From the NCBI GenBank assembly GCA_021399445.1, contig JAJTUQ010000002.1, positions 7,378,001 through 7,442,000 of the forward strand: DNA of 64,000 nucleotides, written 5' to 3'. Under the pieces are notes generated by a model. The model did no database searches, was not told the DNA's origin, and worked only from the letters and a program-made list of their open reading frames with translations. Both the position numbers and the translations under genes were made by a program. Source of the stretch: Xylogone sp. PMI_703 (lineage: Eukaryota > Ascomycota > Leotiomycetes). Positions 34,315 to 47,057 of this stretch are shown here, one piece after another; position 1 is the stretch's first letter, and each line of letters starts with the position of its first letter.

Positions 34315-35717
34315 TTATCGCGTGGCTTTGCCGAGGCTCTTGTAGATGTGCCATAAGATGATAATAAACGCAGCAAGACCTGATGATGAACCTGTAAATA
34401 TCACAACTCGATCATATCTCCCGGCCGCATAGTGCTCGCGCATGGTGATTCTCGAAGACAACAGAGCCGAACTAATTGGCGAAACCAAAACATTTCCTAA
34501 GCCTTGCAAAAACGCAAATATCGAATAAGTGGTGAAGAAGGTTGATGGATCATCACTAACTGCCTGTCCCATAGCAGTCCGTAGTGTTCCAAATCCAAAT
34601 GCAAAAAAGCCATATACAATACTGAATACCATCAGAAGTGGAATGGATTTCGCAAAGCCCCAGAAAATTAACGAGGCTATTGCTGCAATGAGGCTGCTGA
34701 ATATTGCAAGAAAGCTGACTGAAAGCTTCTTATCAGACATGTAGCCGAGGGTGAATTGCCCGAGAACCTGAGAGATTGACATAATAGCTAGGAGTAAGGC
34801 CCCCTTTACTGACGAGAGGCCGACTGATGTTGCATAAGAAGAAAGGAAGACCGGTGGTATAAAAAATCCGAGACCTTGGACCAAAACAGACAGAGAATAT
34901 ATCCAGAAGAGTGGTTTCTGTAGAAAGTTCCGGTTGGTCCTAGAAGGAAGGGTAGTATTATTAGATATAGGAAGCCGGCCGCGGAATAGTGGGATAAGAG
35001 GTCCTGTGAGTAGTGTCATTGCTACCGCCGTGGCTCGTAGCGTGGCTGAATAGCCATATCTGTGGAGTAGAGACTCGATAATAATTGGCATCACAGCCCC
35101 AGTGGCCCCTGATGCAGCAGATATGAGGCCAAACGCCATACCTTTCCGAATCACCCACCATTCGTTGATCATACTAATGATAGGATATGTCAAGATCACG
35201 AAACCAAGGCCATACAGCACGCCTTGAGTCGCGATGAGTCCCGGTACTGTTTTTGCAAATGAGGCTGTCAATAAGCCAAGAATGCACATTGGCCAACCAA
35301 GCCAAATCTGTTGACGTTGATATTTAAGGAAGCGTTTTGTAAGCATTGCTGAGAAGGGCGCCCCAAGAAAGTAGAGGCCTTGTGCCAGGGTACCAATTAG
35401 GGCGATATTATCACTATCAGATCTGAACTCTGGAATGTTGGAGTAGTAGTTTTGGAATACACCAAAGCACATGGGGAAGCCTTAGGAAGTTAGGTATTAA
35501 TTGAACATTTTCGAGATGCTGACAAACCCCAGAATAATGCTTCAAATATGAATCCTGCAATGAGTACTATCCACGCATCACGACCCCGATCGGCTGGTTT
35601 CAGTTCCTGTGGTACACTTCTTTCATCTTGACCGTTTTCATGAATAGAATTATGTCGGTCTTCTAATGGCGACTGCAACTCGATGCTACTCCCGTCGGCA
35701 TGTCGTGTAGTGGACAT
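34315..35717 (-). CDS. MFS transporter, monocarboxylate-porter (MCT) type
   Basis: Exons 35717-35528 and 35480-34315 (47-bp intron) encode 451 residues. A hydrophilic tail of about 45 residues leads into DAWIVLIAGFIFEALFWG and, after the splice, FPMCFGVFQNYY, the pattern of fungal MCT-like carriers. Twelve membrane segments follow, with GFVILTYPIISMINEWWVIR, RKGMAFGLISAASGATGAVM and, in the second half, LGYMSDKKLS. MCT-type carriers move small carboxylates; fungal members often sit in catabolic or secondary-metabolite clusters. Its location next to an ACMSD-like decarboxylase and a ring hydroxylase supports uptake or export of an organic acid, by inference. Confidence 0.92.
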
Positions 35718-37442
35718 GGCTGCTAAACTCTCGAAGTGTATTCAAGGCCAATGTCTGACTTTCTAAAGCTATCTTTGTCAAAGAATCGGTTGACAGAGGA
35801 GAGCGGCTGGATGGAAGAAACGGGGTGTTAAGCTGGGAGCCTTGGTAAAGTAGTTTGCGAGTCTACAATCGGCACCGTCGCCGATAGTCGCTGATCATTG
35901 AAAGGGCGTGCCTCGATAACAGAGACATGCCCGATCAGTCGCTCAATTGACACCAGAATATATCGCAATGAAGTAAATATTTCTAAACTTAATGTCCTAC
36001 ATCAATAGTATGCAACAAGGCCACACTCGTAAAAATACTAGATTGCCCTTTCTTACGCCTTCATATAACCTTAGTATATCACAACCCCCTTTTTATCTCC
36101 CCCGGTAAGTTAGAATTTTTCCGACAGTACATCTCTTAGATGTTTGAAATACTAATTCATCACTCCTCTTTATGTTAGATTCAACCTCAGTTCTTGTGGC
36201 ATTTGTCGCTGAAAACTAATAATCTTCTTCTCCAGAAACGGTAAACAGATTACCTGATCAAGAACCGAAGAGAAGTAGATATCCTTTTTATTCTAGTAGA
36301 GCCATGATTAGCGAGCAGATATCATCGCTTCTTCTTTCTTTTTCCTTGGAATTTCGCAGTATAAACATAAGCAGATAAACCTGCATGAGATGATATGCAT
36401 CAGTCATTTTCATACTGCCAGTCATTACTACGTGGCAAAACACCATTGAAGCCGAACATTACAATATAATAATATTGAGATGCTCAGGACATTATAACCA
36501 AGAAGGCAATTATGTAGGCAATATAATAGGGGGCCACAGAAGAATATGCGGTCTGAATTTCAGGGTGCTTGGCAATGTGAAATGACATGTATCGGAACTC
36601 TACTGCCGCAAATGACCTGGTCTCTCTTGAGTAACAGAGCGTAATGTAGCCTGCAGATGAGAATCCATCATCCATCTGATTATGCACTTGTACTGGGTGG
36701 ATAGATTATGTAGACCCAGTACCAGATGCGCTCACCACCGCGACAAGCCGACCCGCCGAGTCAACGCGCCTGCATCCCAGCGCAAAACCACGCATGGTTT
36801 ACAACAGTAACAACATTGCATGAAGCACGATGATACCAAGAACCCATTTAGGCCAACACATGCAGTCGAATCCTAAAACGGCATCTTGAGGGACTAATCA
36901 GAGTGGGCATGTTAGAAACACTAGGTCATATACCGTACCAGGAAATGTCTTATGTATGCTAAGATTCTATCTTGTTACCGTAAGAGGCTAGCTTAGCGAC
37001 GCAAGGGCCCGCGGATGGTGCCGGACCTAGGCGGAAGATTTTGTCTTATTTCCTTTAAAGGGAACAAGACGATCTCTTTTTCCTCTGACGTGCAACAAAA
37101 CTTTGGACGGACGATTCTATTCCAGCATTCAAGTGGATAGTCCGAAGTATTCAAGATAACAAACTCCATGTTACTGCACATATACGGTTAGGGTGTCCAA
37201 GAGTGCCGTTGCCTCGGCCCGTCTTAGGGCAGATACGGTACAGCGGAAGGCAACTCGTTACGACACTTAGTGAAATCATAGATGCGCTCAAGATACCTCG
37301 TCTCACCCTGGGGGTAGACGAAGTTGGCCATGTACACTGCTTTTTAACGAAAAGACCAATGGTTTTAACAATTCATACTGACGCACGACTCAGACAGCTG
37401 TAGCTCGAGAATCTGGAAACCGGTGTGAAGATTTTAACTACA
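35718..37442. other. Gene-poor interval
   Basis: About 1.7 kb with the MCT promoter and the 3' end of the decarboxylase. Small ORFs lack motifs. Nothing supportable beyond that. Confidence 0.55.
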
Positions 37443-38435
37443 TCAAAACTCCCAGTTAAATAATTTCTCTGCGTTTTTGAAATACACTCCCTCAATTTCC
37501 TCCGTGCTCCACAGCTTCTTTGCTTCCTGGTCCATGGTAACAGCCTGATATGCAATACCTTCAGCAGGTGTATACGGAAAATCCGTTCCATATAATAACT
37601 GGCTAGGTCCAGTCCATCTCAGCAGACCATGGATCTGATTGCCCATGGAGAATCCCGCAAGATCATAATAAAATCTATTTCTAAGAATGTTCTGGATCTC
37701 TTCTGCTGTTATCGTAGGTCCGTCTCCAGAGAGCAGAATCTTGGAACTGAAAAAGGTGAAGCGGTCAATTAAAGGAGGAAGAACGCCACCACAGTGCGGT
37801 ATTATGAACGTAATATCTGGGTTGGACGTCACCGTGCCGGATACAATGAGGTCGACAACAGCTCGAGCTGCGTCAAAAAAGAACTCTAATACAGGATTTG
37901 GAAGGCTCAGTGGCTTAAATGGTTGAGGATTGCCTGCAACACATGGACAAGGTGTAGTAGGATGTAGGAAGACCTTCGCCTTTCGCCTGTTGAGTTCTTT
38001 GAAGATTGGTTTCAGAACCTTGTCACCAAGATATACCCCTCGATAGCTGGAAAGCATAGTAAATCCATCGGCTTTCAACACATCCAAAGAATAAGCGATT
38101 TCTTCCAGACAACCATTGACATCTGGCATAGGCAGGGCGGCGAATGAGCCGAATTTGCCTGGATGTCGTTTTTGTAGACCAGCTACGAACTCGTTTGCTC
38201 TCCTTGCAAGAACTTTGGCTTTGGATATGTCTCCCTCAAAAGTTACGCCCGGAGAGCTGACGCTGAGATATGATTTCTTAATTCCAGCATCTTCCATAAA
38301 CTGAAGGTGGAGTTTTTCATCCCAAGGAGGGATGGCAGGCATACCATCGGGTTTTCCATGGCCGGCCTCTATCATTGCTTGCGTCAGAAAGTCTGGAGTG
38401 ATATGCGCATGAGCGTCAATCTTTTGAGGAGCCAT
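37443..38435 (-). CDS. Amidohydrolase-superfamily metal-dependent decarboxylase (ACMSD / hydroxybenzoate decarboxylase-like)
   Basis: A single exon of 330 residues from MAPQK; Met at 38462 is also possible but its added residues lack family character. The metal motif DAHAHIT is at residues 6-12. A ligand His follows in VFLHPTTPC, another in FIIPHCGG, and the catalytic/metal Asp in LLYGTDFPY. These are the ligands of the ACMSD-like group, which includes aminocarboxymuconate-semialdehyde decarboxylase and non-oxidative hydroxybenzoate decarboxylases. It would release CO2 from an aromatic or muconate-type acid in the cytosol. The neighbouring ring hydroxylase and carboxylate carrier fit an aromatic acid route; the exact substrate is not readable. 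Confidence 0.9.
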   Translation of the reverse strand: MAPQKIDAHAHITPDFLTQAMIEAGHGKPDGMPAIPPWDEKLHLQFMEDAGIKKSYLSVSSPGVTFEGDISKAKVLARRANEFVAGLQKRHPGKFGSFAALPMPDVNGCLEEIAYSLDVLKADGFTMLSSYRGVYLGDKVLKPIFKELNRRKAKVFLHPTTPCPCVAGNPQPFKPLSLPNPVLEFFFDAARAVVDLIVSGTVTSNPDITFIIPHCGGVLPPLIDRFTFFSSKILLSGDGPTITAEEIQNILRNRFYYDLAGFSMGNQIHGLLRWTGPSQLLYGTDFPYTPAEGIAYQAVTMDQEAKKLWSTEEIEGVYFKNAEKLFNWEF

Positions 38436-40509
38436 GTTGTATGAGTGTCTATGTTTGTGCAAAATTGGAGCATATTATTCCTCCAGAGTTTCTGCGCTCG
38501 CACAAACTATTTATCTCGCCATAGTTATCAGGTTGACGTTTGAGTACAAGTACACAGGATCACTGTATAACGGTGATATCCATTCATTGCTAGTAAAATC
38601 CGCGGGTTGGCTATTACAAACTCCGATGTACAACCTTCTGTTGCTAGTCCCACATTCTCAAGTCACATTGCCGCTCTTCACACCCGGATATCCCCCGGTT
38701 AAGCTCTCCGCTAACTCCGTAAGTCTGAACGACTCAGCGACAACTTTTGTAATACGGCATGTTTGTCGGCAAGAGTGAATATATGCAGCGAACAATGCGA
38801 TGGGTTCAATGGAAACCACTGAGATTAAGTAGGCTAACCGCCAAACATCTGAGTTGTTCCGCATATCGAATTCTTTGCCCTCTTGGTGTTGCGGGGCTAG
38901 GTACCTATTCTGCGGCTGCATAAGGAGAAAGCTCCCGCTGCGCACAAGGTCCCGCTGACACCAGCTAACTCTGGTAGCCACATCAAGGAGATTGTAGGTC
39001 TTGAATTTAACTACAAAAAATCATATTGCTGAAGCTCTTGAGACCGTTCACTACTTGCCAGTTATGAGAATGTAGCTGAGCTTCCTTTGGCAGACATTAG
39101 ACCTACTTCTACATGCTCAAATATGCATCATAGTTCAGTCACCATCTTACATTACATGTAGTCACACTTTCATGAAGAAGTTGCGACAGCAAGATACTTT
39201 GCAGCGCTCCCCTATGTTGCTATAGAAGGCACTGCGGAAACCGCTCTGTCTGCTCGAAATCCGAACTTAGAATGTAGTCCCGATACGATAATGAAGCATA
39301 GATAACTATAGTACCCTGTAAGCGGTACACAAGCTGTTTCGCAGTTACAGACTGAGAAATAGCGCCGACCTGCTGTTTCATAGCGGTGATTAATGGTAAC
39401 TACAACGTATTACCAATTGTATAACGTTTCCCGAGCCATCATCCCCTCGTTTTCTAAACGTAGCTTCCGATGCGGTTCTCGCTTTTACGCATTTACCCTC
39501 TAACATACAATCGAAAGAGAGTTCCTGCATTGATCCTCTAATTGGACCGCGGGCTCTACAGTAGTTTCAGATGTGGAGTTGAGTATAGATTAGTATTATC
39601 TACTATAATATTCCACAGTTTAACACTATTATTTGAGCACATGACATATATGCTGAATCGTAGACTATTGATAGCTTCGATACGAAGTAGCCCTGTGCAT
39701 TGCTCTTTGCTCTTAAACCCACTATTGCATGATTGTCGTCGTATATAATGAAGAATGTTTATGTCGAGCTACTTTTATCTAGGAATGCTATTCGTCTGTT
39801 CTTAACACTGACTAGTTATACCTTTACCACCGACTTTACCGAAGGATATGACTCTTGTGATTCTCAGCTTAGCTAGTCAGGTTGATCTTTCTGCAGCATT
39901 TAAGCTTGATAGCATGACGCGGTACAATGCGGGATTTGACGTGGAGCTGCTGAAACGTAAGGCAGAGCCCATCGACCCAATAATATTCAATCCCAGCGAC
40001 TGTGTTGAATACGAATTGGGTCTATGCTTTCTCGTGTTCAGCCGTACCTGAACGTCTCGTATGCGCCAATAGACCAATACCGGTCCTTTCGCCGGTATGT
40101 CCGTGCTTTTGCCTGTCTTGACCGGTGAAGCTTCTAAAACTTCAGAGCTCATCAAATGAAAATAAAGAGATGGGGATGGAGCACTGACAGAAAAATTTTA
40201 AGTTATTCAGACAGGGGAAGAAATATAACCTTTTTGGACCAGGGATATTATCGTGTTACACAATGAAGTGGAGCTTTTATCGTATCTACACAGCTATAAC
40301 CATTCGCAACTGCCGTGGCTGTACGCATCACTAAACAAATCATTCGAAACTGCGAATAGCAATTGAGGAACTAAGTTGATAGCTTTCTACATTTAGTAAA
40401 GCCTATACAATATCATGAGCCAATTTATGGCAGCTTTTGCTATATGACCTAAGTGTTGCTGCCGTATCGTCGTTTCATTTTCAGATCAATTTTCCAGCTC
40501 ACAACCATC
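38436..40509. other. Gene-poor interval
   Basis: Two kilobases with no ORF showing a family motif or consistent exon pattern. It separates the decarboxylase promoter from the secreted TIM-barrel gene. Confidence 0.55.
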
Positions 40510-41463
40510 ATGAAGTTCTTTTCAACTTTTCATGCTTTTGCATTTGTGAATAGTCTCATTCCTGCTCTATCTCAAGCTTCCTGTACCGGTTCCTCGGTCG
40601 CCAATTGGCTGTATACCTCGGACCTTGATTCCGATACTGAGACACTCCTTGACCGTCCCGACATTTTGGGTGTACAATGTCTCTACAGCTGGAGATCTCT
40701 TGAACCTCAACAAGATCAGTATGATTTCTCTGCTATCTGGCAAGATCTGAACACCACCCAGTCGAAAGGCAAACAGCTCTGGGTCCAGATTCAGGACCGA
40801 TCCTTCTACATCCCGAACAACCCTGTGCCCAACTATCTCCACAAGCCGATATACGACAATGGAAGCGTTCCACAGCTGGAAGATCCTCCATCCACCAATC
40901 AGACCGGTTGGGCAGCTGCACAATGGAACGATAATGTAAAAGCTCGGTATCAACTTCTACTAAAAGAACTTGCTGCTACCTTCGATGGCCTCATCTACGG
41001 CATGAACTTCGCCGAATCATCAATCACAATCGACGAATCAGCCAACAATTTCACCTGCGACGGCTACTTCCAAAACACGCTGGACAACGCACTATATGCC
41101 CGAAGTGTCTTCAGTACTTCCTATGTGGTGCAGTATATCAATTTCTGGCCCTGCGGGTATGGAGGCGACGGCGGTTACCTCGCCGACTCCTTTGCGTTTG
41201 TCTCGAACCATAGCATCGGTATTGGTGGACCGGATGATATTCCTTATAAGCCAGGACAAGAGAACAACTCATACCCATATTTCGATATGTACCGCGATAA
41301 GGTGCCTATCAGTGTTATAGCCGTCCAGGAGCCGGATCTTAATGAGACCAATCCCGACACGGGCAAGAATTTCACCAAAGCTGAGTTCACGAACTTTGCT
41401 ACAGAACAACTTGGTGTGGATATTATATTCTGGGCACTGAGTTCTCCTTGGTTATCTGAGTAA
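40510..41463 (+). CDS. Secreted TIM-barrel glycoside-hydrolase-like protein
   Basis: A single exon of 317 residues. ATG 40510 was chosen over 40453 because it opens straight into a signal peptide (MKFFSTFHAFAFVNSLIPA, cleaved near ALSQA). The mature part begins with a loop and strand reading GVQCLYSWRSLEPQQDQYDF, a first-barrel-strand pattern of clan A glycosidases, then KQLWVQIQDRSF, GLIYGMNFAES (Glu near strand 4, possible acid/base), YVVQYINFWPCGYG and ISVIAVQEPD (Glu, possible nucleophile). Several NxS/T sites suggest N-glycosylation. I do not recognise a named GH family, so activity is open. It lies near GH17 and GH53 genes. Confidence 0.7.
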   Translation: MKFFSTFHAFAFVNSLIPALSQASCTGSSVANWLYTSDLDSDTETLLDRPDILGVQCLYSWRSLEPQQDQYDFSAIWQDLNTTQSKGKQLWVQIQDRSFYIPNNPVPNYLHKPIYDNGSVPQLEDPPSTNQTGWAAAQWNDNVKARYQLLLKELAATFDGLIYGMNFAESSITIDESANNFTCDGYFQNTLDNALYARSVFSTSYVVQYINFWPCGYGGDGGYLADSFAFVSNHSIGIGGPDDIPYKPGQENNSYPYFDMYRDKVPISVIAVQEPDLNETNPDTGKNFTKAEFTNFATEQLGVDIIFWALSSPWLSE

Positions 41464-42513
41464 AGTGTGGTGGTATCTCCAATACCGCTGGAATTTTGGA
41501 AATTCTTGCTGGAATGTTCTTTTCAGATAGTTTAGACTGGATTTAGACATACAAAATTATAATATATATAGATCAATGTCTTTGGAAAACCACAGCAGCT
41601 GACATGACGCGCGTCATATATCTCGTTGTATGCTATATAATAAGTATAGTATTTGTACAATGGAATCATTCATAAACGTGGTTCTCTGATTGCCCTCAGC
41701 TGACGGAAACGAAATCACCTATGCAAAGGCGAATTGTACTTGTACCGCGGATTTCATTGGCTCATCTCCCTAGGCGAGGAGACTCATGACCAAACGGCCC
41801 AATTAGAGCCCCTCGTTCCAAGAGAATTATGTATTTGCACAATCAGCTCCATTTCCACTAGCTGAGGGAATGAATAAACTCTGGGCTCTCAAAAATATCG
41901 TAGATTCTATCTTTATAGGCATTGTAATGTGTTTAGTTCCATTAATACAATAACAGTACACATTATAGACAATCATGAAATTACTTGGGGTTGTTGTACA
42001 TACAGTTATTATATTTTCAACTCAAAATATTAAGTAATTAAATTCTAAGTATATTGAATAAGGAAAACAAAAAATTTTAATACGAAGCTTTTATAAAGAC
42101 AACTCCAACTAACGGCAACACTTAATTACTAGATATATGAATGGTCCAATACTGTCAAATACCGTGAGGTATCTCAGGTATAGAGCGACTGATTTCAGAT
42201 TGGCCGGCCGAAGTGATATCAATTCTGGATACAATTATATTTGATAAGTCCGTACACGCTTGGTTACAAGAGTAATACGAATAATTTTCTATCTTATTGA
42301 AATATTCTTAATACTGAGATGAATCAGAGCATGAATCACATCAGCACATCAATTTCAAAACTCAGACTCTTGTTTATGGTTGTATCTCATTGCAAAACCT
42401 CAGTTCTAATTTCCAGAACTAGCAACTAAAGTTCTCTCTATTATCTAAATTTGTACAATATTCCCTCTATAATCGACATCCCACTGGCAATCCAAGTAAC
42501 CCATATTCACATC
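41464..42513. other. AT-rich intergenic region
   Basis: One kilobase between convergent genes, with long A/T runs around 41940-42110 and no coding signal. Confidence 0.6.
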
Positions 42514-43828
42514 TTACAAAAGAGCAGCAATTGCAAGCATGGCAGACGCCACGGACATGCCGGAAACAACGAGCTTAGAACCAGCGTTTCCAGAGTTAAG
42601 AGGTGGGACCGAAGAGGTAGGTGTGGATGGAGAAGAGACGGAGGGTGAGCCAGATTGCTGGCTGCTCTTGTCATCACCACTGCCACCAGCGCCGCTGCTG
42701 CTGCTTCCAGAAGATGTTGGGGTGCTGGCAGCGGTCTTCATTGTGGATGAAGCGGTCTTGGAGGCGCTGGGGGTTGGCAAGAGGCTGGCTGGGAGCTTAA
42801 CACCCTCGCAGGACAAGTCGAACAATGGCTTAGCGCTGGTCAAACCGGCATCGTTGGGGGTGCTACCAAGGATACCGAAGCTGGGGTTTGGAGTGGTAGG
42901 AGCAGCATCTTGGAGAATGTACCACCAGGTGTTAACCTTGCCGAAGGCTGAAGCACATCCGATCTGGTCGTAGAAGGTCTTTGCGTTGGCGACATTAGGA
43001 ACAGCAAGGTTCTGCTTCTCACCGCTGACTGGCCATCCGGTCTCAGTGATCCAAACTGGCTTGCCCTGTGCAGCAGAGGAAGTTGCATTGTATGCAGCCC
43101 AGAAGAGAGTGTAGGCATCATCGATGCTGTTTGCTTCGGTGTTCTGGAAGAATGGGTACTCGTCAACGCCCAACCAGTCAATAGCCTCAATAACAGGGTT
43201 GTTGGATGAGTTGGTCCAGGAGTTCCAGGTGTCAACATGGCCGATCGGGACGTTCGCCAATGGTGTACCTGCGATAGCCTTCTTAACTTGATTGATGTAA
43301 TTGACGATCTCATCTGGACCAGCACCGACACCAGACTTGTTCAAGATACCAGTCGGGGAAACACGGTATAAATCCTCACTTCCGACGGAGAGACCGACGA
43401 CAAGATCGGCGAAATCCTTGCCGTATTGCTTGATTGCGGCTGACAAGGCATTAATCTCGTTGGTGACACTGGCCTGTCCACCAGAGGCCCAAATTCCGAG
43501 AAGGAGGCTCGTCTTCTCTGCAATTGCGGCGGGGATAGCTTGAATGGGATCGGAGGCAGTTCCACCTTGCTACACATGATTAGTACACACACATCTTAGC
43601 TACCATTGACATGAAAGGGAGACGCACCACCATGGTGTAGAGTCGGGCACTGGTGAAGGCTCCCGAAGTTCCGGCTAAGTTCTTCGCAGTCTTGAATTCA
43701 CTCTGGAAATCAGCTTGAGACTTGGCTGAGCCATCGGTGAATGTGTTTCCATAGTTGAATCCCTGGTACACGGTGGCCGAGACGGAGGTAAAGGATGTAG
43801 CAATCGAAAGAATGGTAGGGACACGCAT
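42514..43828 (-). CDS. GH17 GPI-anchored beta-1,3-glucanase/glucanosyltransferase
   Basis: Exons 43828-43628 and 43569-42514 (58-bp intron) encode 418 residues. A signal peptide covers about residues 1-18. GH17 blocks are [20 protein letters not shown] (across the splice), [12 protein letters not shown] with the acid/base Glu, [18 protein letters not shown], and [12 protein letters not shown] with the nucleophile Glu. After the barrel come DPNPSFG-like text and a cysteine region, then a Ser/Thr/Gly-rich stalk of about 75 residues and a hydrophobic GPI signal ([14 protein letters not shown]). The layout matches EglC-type wall glucanases that remodel beta-1,3-glucan at the cell surface. A TATA-like element is found 210 bp upstream. 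Confidence 0.95.
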
Positions 43829-46800
43829 GATGACGGTGTTGCTGTCGGTTCTAGCCCGATGCGTTTAATGGGTGGATTGTTTATATCACGTCGCGGAGTC
43901 GATAGAGAAGGGAGAGCGGAAGAAGCAGACAGAAGACACAAAAGAGTGAGTGTCTTTTTTCGATGTGCAAGAAAAGAGTGACGATGGAGAGAGTGGTTCA
44001 AGAGAGAGACGTTGGAATTAACCAGAGAGAGTGTGTTTTATAAAGGAATGAGGAATGAGGTTGATGAAGGTTTGGAAATGGAAAGGGGCGGGCGCCATTA
44101 GCATGTTTCAACCCGCTGGGCCACAGCAGCCGCTCAGCCACAACTGATCCCACCACCGACTCGGGGCGCGCACGTGAGTGGCCGCGGAGTTCGCGCGAGT
44201 CTCCACAAACACGACCTGGGCTGATTAGGGAGGCAATACTTGCCATTTTCGCAGAAGCTAGCAGGACCCTATCCGTACGATCTGTAGATCCCCGATCTGA
44301 GATGGTACCTGAATGAAAGAGTATTCGTTGATACGAGGCTTAGAGCAGGTTCGAATTAACTGGACAATAAAAGGCAATCGAAGTATTGGTTCCTTTGTAC
44401 TCTATCTCATACCGACAGTATGATCTTGCGGCCCTACCGTACTCGCACCGAATGTCGGTATGGTATCCTGTGCTTCCATGGCCCCAGCTCACGTATTTAA
44501 ATTGATCCGAGTACCGGATACGAGTTATTGTTATTGAGGGAGTAATGGATACTCCCCTATCTTGATCAGCTAGCCTCGTAGCGCAACTACAACACATGGC
44601 TGGGACACACTGTGGTTCAAGTATTTTGATCGCTATGACCTTTCTTTCCGCGAATAGATACGAAATATATTATCTTTGGATGTCTACGATATTCAAGTGC
44701 CGTGTGAGTATCTGACACTGGTATGCCTGAAAACAGCTCCAGTATGGTATCGTGTCCAGTGGAGTGTAAGATTCCGCACGTGATTCTCCCCGGACAAGAT
44801 TGGTTGGATGCACAACCTCTGAAGTTAGCCGTAATAAATAATCTTTACTGTCTAGTAAGTAACCTTAGTGTGGCTAGCCGGTTATATCTAGCCACTATCG
44901 AATCTTATCAGTCATAGGGCTACTATAACTAACTTAATCACTAGCATATTTAGTCATCGTAACTAATTATCCCCCTCGCTGGTGGAAATAGCTCGGAGTT
45001 ATGCATGAACTTCTCAATTCAAGACATAACGGTGTCTTGTTTGGGTTATGAATGTATCTATGCCCATTTAGGTCTTACGGATTTCGCCAATAGTTGGTAG
45101 TCTAATAAATGCCATGTATCTAAAACAGTGCTTTGTACAACCGCTGGTAGACTTTTGCATAAGCGTGAACACATTTTCACCAGCGAAGAGGATAGTATTC
45201 CAGGGAAGGGCACAAACAAAAAATGGCCCATGTACTGTGTCTTGTATGAAGCCGAAATCATACAGATATAGAGCAGGGCGGGTTTAAAGAGCGCTTGTAG
45301 AGAAATCTCCGGTAGAGATGCACAGGTGACGAAGTTGTCACATGCTCGAAGGGATAGCCTCCAAAGGACAACATTGTGGTTCTCATCTTGATTTATATGC
45401 CGTTCAGCTTGTCACCATTAATTGTCTGAGCACTCTTGATAGAACCATTCCCTCAGACTCCCCCTTCCATATAGCCATTTGAGATACAAAAGGGGCCAAT
45501 GGATTCGAGTTGAATCTGATAGAGTTAACAATGAGAATTTGATTCATGGATAATCTAATCTAGTATTCTAAGATGTTGTAACACCCTAGCCGAGGTGTTT
45601 GTGGATCCGGAACCCTTTGTCTCTCCGCTGTCACTGACTCTATCTCGAGAGGAACTGGCGGCGCCAGATACGTGAGCCACTAGTACTGACAGTGAAGAAG
45701 GTAAAAGTGTCTCTGGAAACCAGAAACAATGCACGCGGAGAAGAATAATAAAAGAAGGATATCACAAGAAACATACAGGTGCACGTGACAAGTCAGAGAT
45801 GAGATGCAAGTGAGCAGAGCAGCCGACACTTCCCGTACAAGGAGAGGGGGCGGTTAGGAGGAAGGTAGAAGAAGAGAAGGGTGAGATGCGTGAATTCAAG
45901 TCCCTTTACGCGTGTATTATACGCCATTCAGTCGCCGCTGTAATCCATCACGGTAGAGTGAGGGCGCTGCAGGACTCACCGCGTGAGATTTCGTCATATA
46001 AAGCATAAGTTGAAGGAAAGAGAAAGGAGGCGCTTCTCACCGAGATGCTACAGTACCTGAATGCCGTAGGGATATGAGTGAAGAGAAGGTCAGGAATTCA
46101 ATCGTGTCCTGAAATGAAGGTTGTGGGCCGTGCGGGTTGCCAGGAGCTACCATCATCCCTATTTGCAAGACAGCGAGACTGGACTCTCTGCCGTTTTACG
46201 GAGATCTTTGTAAGACGACTTGGAGCTTGGCCTGGTCTTGTAGCCGTACGGTAGTCTTCAGGAGACGGGGAAGTTTGTGAATGCCGTGCCGGTACCTGAA
46301 AGAACTATAGTTCACCAGATTACCAATAACCATTGGTTCGTGGAGCGCATGCCAATATTGCTGACTTGCTGAACTCACTGAACTTACTCACAGATACCGG
46401 CACCGGTAGATCAAGGGCTTACCTCAGAAATTAGAGGTTCAAACAGATCAAACAGACCTGATAGGAGAGACGCGATTAAGATTTCAAACGGTGACTGGGA
46501 AAGCGCGTCATATAGAGCGCATGATTCCAAAGCGACATGGGTGGAGATACAGAAGCAGCAAAGTATTCGTGGAGAAACAGCTCTATAGTCTCATTAATGC
46601 CCCGCGGTAACTTCCTGGAAGAGGCAAGAGGCAATTGTTATGATGCTAACCAGACGATACATTGCCACGATAGCGGTAGATTAGCGATATATAGCTGACG
46701 TGGGCAGTGAAGCGAGGGCATCGCCCAAAGCTTGCCCTCTGAATGTTGATGTTTATTGGATCCTACTGCAACAGTGACTATACCCGTCGAAACAAGCATG

Positions 46801-47057
46801 ACTTAAGCACGATTTAAGCACCCGTTCAGTACCTGCAAAGGCCAGGGGTACATCTGCCATTTCTGGGAATTGTGGTCCCGTGGCTTGGTTTGATTGGCGA
46901 AGCCACGTCTCCATAGCAGAAATTCCGCCCATCTTATTCAGCGCGTCTGACACATCTAATTCCTCTCGTTTGCCTCATGCTTTCGCGAGTTATTAATCAT
47001 AGAGCTCTTCCATCTCAGCAGGTTCAGAAACAGTTCCGTAAAAAGCAAATGGTCTAG
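43829..47057. other. Long gene-poor interval
   Basis: About 3.2 kb. The first 400 bp is the GH17 leader and promoter, including a purine/pyrimidine-biased stretch. A GC-richer, transcript-like zone at about 45570-46200 starts with TGTTGTAACACC and could be an old LTR fragment, but no matching end was found. No gene is supported. Confidence 0.5.
44036..44046 (-). promoter_or_regulatory. TATA box of the GH17 gene
   Basis: On the minus strand the sequence reads CCTTTATAAAA, about 210 bp before the GH17 ATG, followed by a CT-rich leader as in highly expressed fungal genes. Confidence 0.45.

Noticed and set aside
42539..43543. Plus-strand and alternative-frame ORFs across GH17
   Set aside because: They are mirror frames of a clear GH17 gene with Ser/Thr-rich tail.
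45570..46400. LTR-like start TGTTGTAACACC with a GC-richer, purine-biased stretch
   Set aside because: No matching terminal repeat, primer-binding site or polyprotein remains were found, so a solo LTR cannot be defended.
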